From: Apteryx mantelli
Lineage: Eukaryota; Chordata; Aves; Apterygiformes; Apterygidae
Assembly: GCF_036417845.1 (NCBI RefSeq)
Contig: NC_089981.1
Coordinates: 63,267,268 to 63,331,267, forward strand
DNA length: 64,000 nt
Direction of reading: 5' to 3'
Below the pieces are notes generated by a model. It was given only the letters and a program-made list of their open reading frames with translations, did no database searches and was not told where the DNA came from. The position numbers and the translations under genes were made by a program. This document shows positions 1-14,000 of the stretch, one piece after another; the stretch's first letter is position 1, and each line of letters starts with the position of its first letter.

Positions 1-1977
1 CAAGTATGAAGAGGACCACAACCACTCACCTGCTGTCCTCTTTAGCAGTCCACAAAGCCAGGGATTTGATTCAAGTTGCTCCAGCTAACTACAGCCAGGA
101 AAGCAGAAACAGGACTAGAGAAAGCAAGTGAACAGTTATTTGCATGAGCTATCTAGCCACTACAAAGCACTGCAGGCGTTGACTGAAAAGAAACCACTCT
201 GCACTACCTAATGTGCCATCAGCTTGATTCTCTTGGATGTGTCAGATGAGACCACAGCACACAAGCATGAGAATGAGAGACTGAACCTCTTCTTCACACA
301 TTAAATGAGCCATAATTTGGCCTTACTGAGGAAAAACACCACTTAAGTGTTGTGCTGTCATCGATTACTTTTCATGTCTCTTTCTCCTCTGTAAAAAGGA
401 GTGAAGAATTTTAATCCTTAATTATTCCTTTCTCAGCTTGACAACAGGTTTCACCCCAAACTACTCTTTTTAGAAGTTATTTTTAATTAACACTACAAAT
501 AAATGTAATTAAACAAAAGAAAACCTGAGTCTGTTCTGGTAAGTACTCATCTGTCTCTGTAGTGCTAATTAGAAGCATATGCATACAACCAGCACAGAAA
601 AATAGATTACTTCTATAGCAACATGTTGTTACATTGCTGCAAATATCAAATACCTTTTTTCATAACTGAATCTCAGTCACTGTGTGGAAGGCCACAGCTT
701 TTCAAGAAATAGTCGGAAAGGAACTCTTTGCATGAGTCCACCAAAGTCATTGCTCATCTCCTGCCTTCATCAGCAGATGCCTGACCTGGGGCATTAGGCT
801 GGTATCTTTTAGCTCTAGGAAGCACATGTAGAAAGGTACAGAAACAGCCAAGAAGCATTTTACAGACCCAGTGACAAATTCTGCCCTGTGATGTGTATTT
901 CTTTGCTTCAGACCTGTCCTTACCTCTTGCCAAGCCCCTTTATGCAGTTCCTCTCTTCCCCACCATTCCTGTTATCACCTGTCTTTGGCACAACATACTA
1001 GTTACACAGCTTGTCTCACTAGTTTTTACTGTGTGTCTTGTAAGTCAGCAAACACCCTCTCTCCACATTCAGGAAATGAGTTTGATGCTTGCGTGTTATC
1101 GTCCCTCTCTCACTCTGTCTCACCAGGATGCTCTAACCTCAGCAGCAATATCTGGCTACATCTAAGATTCAGGGGAGCTTATCAAGTACACTACATATCC
1201 CAGTCCTAGCAGCAACTGTTCCTGGCCTCAGTGACAAGCAAAAGTACCTTCTTATATCTGCCAAAGCCTGATGCAGATACCCAGCCTGCTGAAGCTGTCA
1301 GATGTATTAAGGTAAGTATTCATTCCTCCCTCCCAGTCCCCATCAATGCCTGTTGCAGATAGGCTTGCCCATACATGCAGATGGGCTTTGCATAGTCCCT
1401 AAAGATATTTCTGCTGTTTTCAGGTGGGATAAAGCACTCAAGAATGCAGATCATTAGAAAATGCACTTCCTGACTATAACATCTTCCTATCATGCTCACC
1501 CTCACCTGGAAGGGGCAATAGCATTTATGACAGCAATTCTTAGAAAGACAGAATTTCCTTCAATTACTAGATCTACAAAGCAGGACAGTTTTTTCACCTT
1601 CCTTTAGTTTCTTTTGCCTCGATTCATTAAGCAGAGGTTATAAAGACAAAATTATTGTATTGTATCACCAGAAGAACCACCTTGCTCTGTATCTGACGCT
1701 CTCCCAGGAGGGAAAGTCTACAAGACTATGGCAAGTAGAATGATACTCCCCCAGTTCCCAAGCCAGAGGTTGCAGCATTGTGTTTATTAGAGTCTGAGAA
1801 AATTTTCTGATGTTAATTTGCATAATTGGTCTTGAACCTCTCTATTTCTGGTGTGCTGTAGAATATTTTGCTCAGATGTATGTAAAAATGCTACTTTACT
1901 GTTATTTGTTTAAATCCGCTGCTGGATAGTACTCATGCTCTGACATGCAGTGGGTGATTATTGCTTATACACCTTCC
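1..1977. other. intergenic DNA
   Basis: AT-rich, no gene or transposon recognised; the few open frames are short and without family features. Confidence 0.6.
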
Positions 1978-2212
1978 TCCCATTCAGAATTTCATATATC
2001 TTTGTCAAGTCTACCTCCTGTTCCTCTTCCAGACTGAAGGCCCCTAATCCATTTAAACTCTTCTCACAAAGAACCAGTTCTGTATCTGCTGTTGTTCATC
2101 CTTGATGCCCTTCCCCGTCTTTTCTAAATTCTATCATATCCTCTTAGAGGAGGGACTGAGAACTGCATGATGGATGAGGGTGTGATATGGTTTTAGACAG
2201 TGGCATAATGAA
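1978..2212 (-). mobile_element. old CR1-type LINE fragment, antisense
   Basis: On the minus strand the translation is CR1 ORF2 C-terminal in kind, with a frame reading SLEEEQEVDLTKIYEILNG near 1985-2045. On plus, TCTTCCAGACTGAAGGCCCC and GAACTGCATGATGGATGAGG match the familiar antisense form of ancient CR1 in archosaurs. It is strongly diverged, and its ends are approximate. Confidence 0.7.
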
Positions 2213-5200
2213 AACCTCTGATTTCTTTTCTTTCCTACTGTTCTCTAGAATTTTATTATTATTATTTTGTTATCATGAAGCCCTGAACTAATCCTTTCAT
2301 AGAGCAAATACAATAGATAGCTGAATGCTCCTCACCCCTGCCTATAAAGTGGTGATAAAAGCTTCCTGAAGCTTCTTGCAATCACCTTTCATCTTTGACA
2401 ATTTTGTGGTTTTGGTAAGTTCTGTCACATCACTACTCAGTTCCCAAGATTACATACAAGCACATTGAAATGATTATGTCCATGCACAAATTTTTCTTAG
2501 GCTCTACTGGTATCCTCCCCTCCATTAAGTACGGCTCCATATTCTTCCCTTTTCTTCTCTTTGTTAGTTTCTTTCTTTAAGGCTCTTGCAGAAGCTAAGA
2601 TACCACAGAATAAGAGGGAAGGTCCTCTTACAGAAGAGATGAGCAAAGAAAGACTGGGATAAGTGGCCAGAGCCTTCTGCTGCAGCATCTGGATGGCATC
2701 TCTGTACTGGGCTTTCAGCAGTTTGCTTTCTCAGTTCTGGCTCAGCCAAAGGCCTGCCCTTCCCCCAAAAGATGCCCAGACACCTCAGCCCACCCAAACT
2801 TTCTAGTGTGCTTCCTTTCTTTTCCTCTTTCTCTGAGCCCTCTTTAAGTGCCTCTTCTATTACATTCCTCTGTTTTCTTCCCTTTTTGCAGTTACTTTTT
2901 GATTCTCTCTCCCTTTTTCCTCCGCTCCTGAAAAGCACAGCAGTCATTTCCTTAGCATTTCCAATACCAATTGCAATAAAATCGTCATTAAAGCAAAATG
3001 ATCTCTGTCAAGATTGGTACAGACAGGCAGGGGTACAGGTCCCTGCCCGATCAGTACAGACTTGAAGCATTGCTAGTCAGGGGAAAGTGTATTCACAATA
3101 CAGCAATTTTCATATCAATGACTATATAATAGCAACAATGTTCAGAGGAGGACAGTTTCCTCTTATTGTTACATAGGAGTCACTTGTTTACCTATACCTA
3201 ACCCCATTATGTCTTGCTCCATCACTGGTGTTTTCAGGAATCAATGGAGTACAATAATAAGTAATTTAGAGCATCTGTTCAACTCACAGCTGAAAATCCT
3301 AGAACAGACATTGAAGAGAAGCTGTCTTCTGAGGCACACTTAATATTAAATTTCTGCTTTACAGCAAAGAGGAAGACAACAGAAAGGATCATTTGTACAG
3401 TCAACGAAACTTAACTGGAACATATCAAAAGAGCTACAAAGGCATCAGGAAGCCCTGAACACCTAAGTAAAGTGACCTGTTAATAATATAACATTCACAG
3501 TTTGAACTAGAATAACTACATTTTACAGGGAAAGTTCCTGTCAGATTTGCTGTTCACGAGACACTGTCACCTTAATTGGCACCACACGCTTGTATATTAG
3601 TAGTTTTTTCCCCTTTAAGCATTACAGAGATGGTAACTTAAGCAAAACTTTTATCCTCAGGGTTTCCAACACCAGGTCCTGTTTCAATGCTGGTAAATCT
3701 CCTGAGCTTTAGAAGCCTGGACTGAAATTTCCTGTGCCAAGTCTGTGCCTTGGGATAGCACAAGGACACCTTCAATCAAAACCAATCCTTTGTTTCTGAG
3801 CAGGAACTGTGCAGGAAAAAGAAGTGCCATATTTAACTTGAATGCTTTCTTCCCTTTTTCTGAAAAGGGCTAGCCTCTGCCTGTTTTGAAAAAATAAATA
3901 TATTCAGCAGATGTTTCTTTCATTCATGGATATATGTTTTGCCATGAAAGCCTACCAAATTTGGGCAAACTATGTTTTGGGGAGGAAAAAAAAAGTCTCA
4001 TTTGCATATGGCAGTATTGTTTCTGCTTCCCCGCCAGCTACGCAAAGCAAGCTCAGCTCTCACGTAACTCTTGTGCATCACCAAGCACAGGCCATCTTCG
4101 CAGAGCAAAATGCCATCTCCTTGAAAGAAATCAGTTCTCTGACTTCCCAGAGCAGGTTTGACTTTTCCTGCAGCTAGTATCCCAACTAATAGGAGCTGTG
4201 GTGGTGCCTCACATGAAAAATGCCGGAAAGAAAATAAGCATTCTCATAGGCAGTAGCAAGGCTGCAGTAAAGGTACATATGGCCACTTTGACTAAATCTA
4301 GATAAAATTAAGAACTATGAATGACAGGAACAAGAGAAGCAGAAAAACATGGAGAGAAGCTAAAAGTCGGGGTGTATATACAAGAACAACAGATAAGAGC
4401 AGTATTTAAGCATAAGGCTTACAATTGAAAACCTCTGGTACATGCTCTTCAGACAAGGAGGGGCAGGTTGGGGGGACTCCAGTCACTACATTTATGTCCT
4501 ATGAGCAAATGCTTCTAAAACTCAAGTACAATTCTATTAGCCCAGACCAAGTACCTGTGTCCACCACTGACCACCAGGGATATCTAGGGAACAGTATAAA
4601 ATAAGGGCAAGCAGACATGATACTCCAACTCTCAGGCCCAACAGTTTGTGGGTTGGGGATTTTCTGTGTCAGAGGTGGTTTCTGTGCATTTTGCAACTCT
4701 ACAGATTTCTCTTCCAAGAACTCATCTAATATCTCCTTGAAAATAATTGTGTCCTTAAAAACATCCAGGTCCACATGAAAAATAAAAGCTGCTCCAACTA
4801 ATGGTTTTCAGCTGTAGAGATGGGTCCAAGCATTTGGATGCAGCTCAAAGTCTCCACTATGGTAATACATGATAGATTTTCATTTGGTTATTTGTAGCCT
4901 AGAAAAAAAATCGCAGACCCAGTGTATCAGTAGAACACGAAGACTATACAGTCAAATATTCAGATCTCAGAAGTGCTAGGATCCAGGCTGCCAATGCAAC
5001 TGAAATTCATTACTTCCTCCATCCCCACACAACACTTGTAAATCTGAGTCTGCTGCAAAGGATGAATTGCAATAAATGTATATTAGGATTTTCTGCAGGA
5101 CTGCTCTCTCATTTATTACAGAAACTGAAAAATGCACACTAGATACTGCAAATGTGCTCAGGAAGAGATACATTGGTCCTACAGTTAAAGCAATTCAGCT

Positions 5201-8063
5201 TCTGAAGTGTCTATGTCTATCCCTGTCTCTGTCACAAAGCGCCCCAGCAAACCTTAAGCTGACTTCAGGCACATTGAGCCAAATTTGCTGAAGAACTAAA
5301 TGCTCCAAACTGAAGTTGACAGAATATGTGTTACCATGTGTCATGCACATTAAGCAGCCTGAGGCAAAATAAGTCCTGCATATCTCTCTCTGGGTATCTC
5401 TGTTAGCAGATGTTAGATCCTAGTCAAAATTCTCCTGTGAAAATTAAAAACAAAATAAACAGAAACAAAACCCCCACACTATTTGCAATACTGCAGCTTT
5501 TCTTGAAGCTGTTCATCATAAATGGAAATGAAACATCTTGCTTCAGATCAGTGCAAATATTTTGCTTCATTTCTGGTTAGTTGTATATTACTATCAGCTG
5601 CCTTGGAATTTCTATCCAGGGTGTTTTCATAACCCTATCGGGGAACCTCGAGCGAATGATGCTTCTCTTGGTGCCATCTCATTTCTCATCATGTGTTGCA
5701 GGATGTTTACTTCCACTGCAAAATTCCCATTGACTTTGATGGGAGCCATAAGAAGGGCATATAACCTAGGATTATCAGATTCATTGAACTTAGTAAGGAC
5801 AAATAGAACTGAGGGCTTTTTTTTTTTTTTTTTTTTTAAACCCAGAAGGCCTTTTAAGTTAAAAGATTAAGAAGTCAACTGATAAATTCTGAAGTCTATT
5901 TACTGTAATAAACAGATGTTCTGTCAGTCTTAAAAAATGAGATCAATCTCTCCAAGGTGCTAAAAGCTCTATCTTTAAACCTTTCCTGGGTGCTATACTA
6001 CTCAGCGTAGATGAAAATGCAAGAATAGACTATTAAAATCATCCATAAAACTAAAAACCTTTCAAGAACACTTAGTGCAGGAAAGAGATGGAGGGGGGAA
6101 AAAAAAAAAAAAGTAAAAAAAGAGAAAACACAATAAATAAGCTCTACACTAGTCAAGCTAAAGGGAAAACAGAAGTCAATATAATTAACCAAAATGTGAA
6201 ATGCGGTACTGGAGAATGTGTTAAGTCTGAAAGTTCTGGCAATCAGGAAGAATAGAGTGTCTGGGGTTTTCTGTTTTGTTTTTTAAATCATCCAGCTAAG
6301 TACAGGGAGGAAAAATACCCAAAATAAAGTTACTGAATATGCTCTTTTAATTATTAAAATTGTTTCCTTTCTTCTCATTGATGATAAATACTTTGGCTAT
6401 ATAGAACATACAATGCCTAGTGTCATTATGATAAAGCAGAAAGGGATAAAACCAGTTAAAAATTTAGCTGCAAGATCTGGAAAACTGTAAGCTTTTCAGA
6501 GAAGAAAAAATTCCATTACATAATTAGCCTCCTTCCTTACTTTTGAGCAAACGATATGATTTAAAAAAAAAAATCTGAAGTAATGTTTGGTTTGCTGACT
6601 TCTGAAACTGTTCAGAGAGACAAAATTACTCACATGTTAAAGACAGCAACAGGAATTTAATTGTCATTATAGTTAGATTAAGGCCTTCCTTGAAGCATAC
6701 CACGCTGGGCTCAACTTGACTCCCACTACCCCACTTCACACATTCCTCTGCTTATCTGCAGGATGTCTTGCATTTGTAGATACAATCAGCTTTGGTAAGG
6801 GAGATGAAAATTGTTCTATTCTATTTAAAAGGGCAGGAACCACACCAGCCAGCGTAAAAGACTCTGAAAATAGGGAAGGGGAAAAAAAGGGGGGGGGGCA
6901 TGCACAAGGCTTGAACAGTGGTTTGGGCTCTGACACAGCTCCATCTCCAAGGACACAGGACTGTCTAGACAAGCACAGATCCTTGGATATGCTGAGGGGT
7001 AAGTTCTCCTATATACAGGGCAGAAGCCATTTCCTCCATGTTCTCTGAAAAGAGCACTTAGAAAAAAAAAAACTAATTTTTCTATCAGTGTCACTATCCC
7101 TTCTTCCTGCCTGGATAGAAAGAAAGTAAAGCCTGCAAAGGGAGAAATGTGTTTATAATGGATTAAGATCATGAAAGAATCACAATAATTATGTTTTCCA
7201 GGAGAGGAAGAAAAAGAAAAAAAAAGTTCAGTCTGACAGCTATTGAAGGAAATTGCATCTTTCCACTGACTGCAATGACGCTGGATTTAGCTTTGTGACC
7301 TTCCAGCAGACAATTAGCTTTTGAGGGGAAAAAGCAAAAAAAACAAAAACAAAAAAAATTATATATATAGGATAGCTAGTTACATGCAATTAAGTTTTCA
7401 TTATATTATACTCTTCAGGTTACACATTTCTGTCTTTGCTTAACCTAAGTAGCATAAAGAGTTGCAATGCAGAAAATACTCCTTTCAGCTGTACCCTCTC
7501 CAATGTTTGACCATTTAAGAGCAGTGTAAGGCATCAGTGGCAGGTGTTCTCTATCATGCAGAGAGAGGCTCCCCCCCTCAAGGGACTTAATAAATGATAC
7601 TGAATGAGAGTCATCTATTTTATCTATGGGTCATGTGTAAGCACACAACAATAAATCTATTTAAACAAATCCATATCCAAGAGATTTCTGCCTCGTATGG
7701 ATGCAGTATCAGTCTGTCAGTTGCCATAATAAAAGTATTTTTCCTTTGGTTATATTAACTTTTTCATGTGTGCCTAATTATTTCTTCATGCTGATTACTC
7801 AGTGGAAGGGTTGGATTCTATTTAAGGCAGTGGAAAAGGTCACAGACAAAAGGGAGCTCGAGTCTTTGTTTGCTATTTTAACAGAAAACTACCACTCTAA
7901 TGTTAATATTTGCTTTCACTTATAGCAGGTACACTCTAGTTATCTGAATAGCAAATCATGATGAGTAGTGTGAATGACAAAGTACTGAGAAGTTATTGAT
8001 CTCAGAAGAAGGATGTGGACACAAAATGACTGGTTTTTAAATGAAACTTCTGGAATATTTGCT

Positions 8064-8082
8064 TGTTGTTGTTGTTGTTGTT
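8064..8082. repeat. (GTT)n microsatellite
   Basis: About six uninterrupted TTG/GTT units. Confidence 0.9.
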
Positions 8083-11000
8083 AAAAGGTTGTTGAAAGAT
8101 GTATCAGCTACCCGCTGCAAAGAGGCATGGCATTTTCTTGTATTTGATAACTAGAGAAGCAGAATAAGTAATCAGAATATGCAAGTTAAAAACAAATGTT
8201 ATTATAATAATTGAAAATGAATGCAAATTAGAAGATTATAAACAAAACATTCATTCAATAAAAACATTTACATTGGCACAGGGCAAAAATGTCTGCTGTT
8301 TTTGTTCAACTAGTTGATTGTTTTTCAGGGGAGGGGGTGTCAAACCATGTTTTCTAACAGATAAGGGTCAGGATTTGAAATTTGCTCTCTGGACCCATTT
8401 ATAAGATTTACTAGGACTGTTCAAGTAGATGCTATGTTCTATATTGTGAAAAAATATTTTTTTGAGGGGCAACATTTCATAGCTGGTAGAAAGGTTTGTC
8501 ATTCATATGTGAGATGGTGCACAGACTGTAGAAGGGCTCAGGCAGGTCAGGAGCTCACAAGTTAGGCATTTACAGACACGAGGGCTACTTACATTACCTG
8601 CTCTGTCTTGACACTTCTCTTAGCTGCCAGGAGTGGATGATGCAACACATCCCTTCCAGCATGAGACTGTTTCTTCCTCAAAGACCACTCATCCTTTTCC
8701 TGTCTCATCCATCTCCACTGTAAGCAAGAGCCAAAAAGAAACTGAAGCACAGGAAGACCAAGATTTTCCCTGCCTCCAGATAGCCAACTTAAGCACTACA
8801 GTGTATACGACCTAAACTAGACAAGTGGTAGATGAGTAGGAAAGTTCAGGGTGAGACTGGCCATTTATCCCCTCTGAGAAAAGGTGTAACCCTACCAGAG
8901 GGCACACTGAAGGAATTAGCAAAGTACCATACTGAAAATGCAATTATGCTCCAGCTAGTGGCAGAATGGCAACAAATTGCATCTTTGAAATGTTGATACG
9001 GGATGGTGTTTTCTCCCAAGCTGGATGCCACCATGGGAAGTGCTGTATATTGGACAGCATTCTCCTCCATCCTCTGCATCTGTGAGGACAAGGGCATGAA
9101 TTTTCACCTGGAATACACCCTTGGCTTGTTTATCCAAACAGAAGGTATCTTTCCATAAGGTATAAGGTGCAAAGAAGAACGTGACAAAGGACATCATAAG
9201 TACTCTTACCTTCCACGGACAGAAGTTTCTAAGGATGATAGAACATGCATTAGCAATTTGTTATGTGTACAGAGAAATACCTTTTAGCATGAAGTACTGA
9301 TAAAACATTTGAAAAAGCCTGTTCTACTCAGCTAAGTTTTGTGGCCAAGTTTATCAGATATATTACCCAACTGATTAGATGCTTACAGGCTATAGTGGAT
9401 ATTCATCAATTTCTTTATTGATATAAATCACAAAAACCTTCATTCAGCTTGTGTGTGTTTTTTTTTTTTAAATTGTGAAATACAGGTTGCAATACAATGG
9501 GTTTGTCTAGAATCACTTATGAATGTTATTTTAATCAAACTTCTTGCCACACATAGCTTTAGCTTCCTCTTCCTTACAAATAGATAACAACAAGGCCTTA
9601 AACACTGACCTTCATTCAGCTTAAAAATACATCCAGAAAAGTCTTGAGAAGAACATGGTTAGACCTCCTAGAATTACCACTTCCCTCCCTCTTTCCCTCT
9701 CATCAAACAGCTAGAACTCTTTCCTTCCTTTCCTGCCTCCACATTTAATGCATGCATATATGTACAGTTTAAATTAAGGGCTCAGTAGCTTCAGGTGTAG
9801 AGCAGATCACCACCACACAGCCCAGCTTAGTCAAAGGTGGCAGTGACTTTCTTCACTAGCCTATGCTTCCTATGCTTTCCAGGCTGGGCAACATGTTGAG
9901 GATATGCAACTCTACCAAACAGCCACCACAGATGACAGAACCAACCTGTGTGTACCATGTCACTGAGGAATTAAATAATTCATCTCCAGGACAGCTATGA
10001 ACACTCAGCAGTACCTTTTCCAAAGCTAGAAACCTCAGGAACAGCTCCCATGGGCTAGCTCTTGCAAGACCACAGTTGATTTCAGTGATATTCATCACTG
10101 ACAGATGTTACCCAGAGTAGCCCAGGGAGCCAAAGCTACATTTTCGCATAGTTTTGTTCAACTGCAATAATGAACAATGTGGTCCCATAACCTATATGCA
10201 CTTGGGGGGGGGGGGAGGAAGGGGGAGTGTTTTTGATATAACCTAGAAGTTCCTAAGAAATATGCACCTGTTTGCACAGCTAAAAGGAAAACAGCATTTA
10301 AGATAACATTTGCTTAGTATTTTATAGGAGTATCTAAGGTAAAGAAAGTTTTCATAGCTTTTATGACATTCAAATAAGACTCAGATGATAATTAGTTCCT
10401 ACCCAACCTAAGATTGCGAAGTTAGTTACTTGAAAATGGAATCCTGATGCTATTAGATTCTACATTCAGATGTATTGTCTAAACACAGACATCCTGGAAA
10501 TGATGTTTCATACATTCCAGCACATTAGGAATGCTAAGAAAGCTTGTGATGTTTAAAGACTGCAAACCATGGTTTCCAGATGGGTTTTATATAGGTGTTG
10601 TTTTGTTTTCTTTAAACTAGACTGTTTGTTGTTTTTTAAGCTTCTAAATATCCATAAACAATAGTTTGGTCCAGCTATTCTGTGCTGATTGATTTATTCC
10701 ATCCAATTACTTCTTTTCATATGTTATATGAAAGGGTTATTCACAAGTTCAATTCTGCTGGCTGACTGACTGGTCTAAAAATGTACCTGCCTCTTCACCC
10801 CATTTCATAAGCTGAATAAACAGATAAACAACGTAACTCACTTTCATAAAGGCACCATCTTTAAGAAAAGTGTAAGGTTTAGTCCACACAATCAATAAAT
10901 GAAGTTTTACTAAGTGATTAAAAAGCACGTAGACACTTTTGAACTCTGCAGAGACCGAGAACAACATAGCAATTAGATAACAAAGGTTTCAAACCAGAAA

Positions 11001-14000
11001 TATCAACCAGGGACCTAGATGAAATGAGGGGTGTGGGGGGAGGGAGGGAGAAGTTAGAGGAGTTCAGGACTGCATCAGAGGTTTCTTCCAGTAACTTATC
11101 TGGATACAAGATGACTGGAGTTTTTCTGTATTACTTGAGAGTGCCTCTGACTTCACCTGGGAAGATTTTCAGTACCTGCCCAGAAAACTTTTGTCCACAG
11201 GATTGCATCCCATTTCCTCGCAGTGCGGCTCCCCCTAGAAGCACATGATCTTTCTCCCTGTTAGTGGGGTGGAGACTGATCATAAGTTGATGCAAGCAAC
11301 CGTTTTTTTTTGTTTGTTTGTTTTGGTGGGGTTTTTTTTGATTCAGGCCAGCGTGTGCATACCTCTGCTGCCATGTTTAAGAAAGCTTCTATCTCTAGCT
11401 TCCATCTTGGTGAAAAATACATTATGTTCATTACTTACTTGAATTTCTACCTGGGAAACTTTTTTAGTGAGATCAGAGCTAATTTGTTACCAAGAAGGTC
11501 GTATGAGAACTGCTAGGAGCCTATTAGCTTGTTAAACATTCTTGCACCAGTAAGTTCTTCAACATCTGTTATAAGCTGAAATCCTTGTAGTGCCTCATTG
11601 AATTGCTTCTGCTTCATTGCACTTCTACTTATAATACAATGCTGTATTTAAGGTGCAGCTGTGTCTTAAAATTCTATATGAACTAACAAGAAGCCAAACA
11701 TGGGACACTGATAAAAAACACGCTAGATTTCACACTGAAATAGTTTAGAAGAAAAACACTAATTCCACAGAAACCCCAGAAGAGATGCTCAATAAGTGAC
11801 CCCCAGATAACACATTTCTGCTCTAGAGCATACTATGTACCTTGTACTCTTTATGACTGAACTCCTACCGAGCTGAAGCCAAATCACACCTGTGAGAAGA
11901 CAATCCTCTCATTGAGAGTGCAGACTAGTTTTTCATGTCCCTGACAGCAAATTAATGTTACCAGTTCTCTTCTAGTGATGGCAAATATTTCCTCATTTAA
12001 AGAAATACTTACAAGCAGCATTCCTTCAAAAGTTTGATCAAAGTCTATTTTACTCAACACAGGATTCATTTTTGAACAACCACACAGCATTCCTTTTACA
12101 CTAAAGGAGAGCAGCTTGCTACTGCATAGACCAGATACAAGCTTCAGGAGTTGCAGAACATATCTGACAGCCTGACCCCACAGCTGATGTTCTGAAGGTC
12201 TGTCTCAGCAGACAAGTTACAGAGTCCTAAATAAAACAACTCCATAAGGCAACCTCTTGTACTGGACTGTGGATTACCCCAAGTGTTTTATTGTTACCCT
12301 AGCACAGTTTTAGCTGACTGTAACACCCCAGTGCTCTCAGTACAATGCACAGGCATAGCTCAGGTATGGCATAGGCCAGGATCCATTCCCAGTAGTCAGT
12401 GTGGAGGAGCTGCACTAGGTTTGGCTTCCTCCAGTCCTCTAAGGCTATTCCAGTAGGCTTTGTACCCTGAAGCACACCTACATGTCCTTGTGCCATACCC
12501 CAGGGTTTCATGCTACAAAGATGCATATCATTTCAGAAGCTTTGAACTCAGGACCTCCCTCCCTGCCATCCTGTTTTAGAGCCACAGGAGAACTACATGG
12601 AGCCTGAAAGAAACTTTGGGCAAGTACTGTGTCATCTAAGTACAGCCAGACTATGCTACTTGGCCTCAATTCTCTAGAACAATTGCTTGGTCCATTTTAC
12701 CTGGAAGAGGGGTAGCCCAAGTTTCCTTAAGCATCACAACAACAAGGAAAGATAAACAGCATTATCATTCAAGAAATTTGGGCTGGACAGCCCAGTCAAC
12801 AGGAGTTGCCTCCCTCTCACATGTGCTGCTCTCATTCCTCACATCAGCTTTCACCTATGCTCTCAATACACATGAAGAACAACTGACTGTACCTTTTTGT
12901 CACTCACATTTCCTCCTGCTCCACCTGCATGATGAACTTCTTTATCAGGTCCCACGTGAATGGTTGCAGTTTTGCCCTGACCAATGCAGTTGCATTTATT
13001 ATTGCCATTGGATTAGCTATTCACCCCCTAAATGAACAAACAAGTATGTTTATTTTGTCCCTTTCTGCATGGACTTGATTTTTAGCAGTCAAAGCACTAA
13101 GACACCACATAATTCAACCTAAATTGATCTACTAAAAGCCTCTAGGGCTCAATCTCAGCATGCAGAAACCTGATTAGGACTGTCTATAAGGAAACAGATT
13201 CACCACCTGCAAAACAGACAACACCACTGCCAAAACAAAAGGATCTATTACACCATGGAAAAGTGAAGCAAATTCTGGTTAAAGACTTCTGCTAAGGCTA
13301 AGCACTACCACCAGCCAGAAAAATATTTAACTGACAACATGGAGAGGGCTTACAAATTTTAGAGTACTTCCTCCTTTTAATAGGAGTTTTAGCTGGAAAT
13401 GGTTTCCTTCCCCTGCCCACCTCCCCCCAGTACTGAAATACTTTCTGGCCTAAGGGAGGGGAAATGACATCCATCTTCTAAAAGCAAAAATAAAGCTGAA
13501 AATTTAAAACAAACACTTTTGGGAGCATTTATGTAACTGAAAACAGTGCCAACTTAAAAAAAAGTTTCTGGCCAGCTCTCCTCCTTCTAGTGCCAGCCAA
13601 TGATGTAAGGTTTCCTGGCTTGTGTTCCCAGACTCTGGAGAGCTACCTCCCACCAGTTATGGTGGCAGGAGGAAAGATGCTGTCCTCACTTCATCTTCTC
13701 TAGCACATCTAACCAAATCAGCCACAGTTTGGCATTACTGGGGCTTTGAGTAAGTGTTAACAAATGAATATTGATTTCATTCCATTTTGCACAGTTCCAC
13801 TCAAGGTCTTATTTCCCTAGGTTCTGCCAGGTACACAGTTCTGCTTTCTAAATTGAGCAGTTTTATAATACTATGCTGTAATAACACAGGTTCTTCTCAA
13901 CATTGACCACTGTAGAGGGTGAAAAAGGGTAAAGTTTAGTAAGTGCCTGAAAGAGAGGAAAAAGGTTGCACAAAAAACAGTGTAACCCATCTTACTGGAA

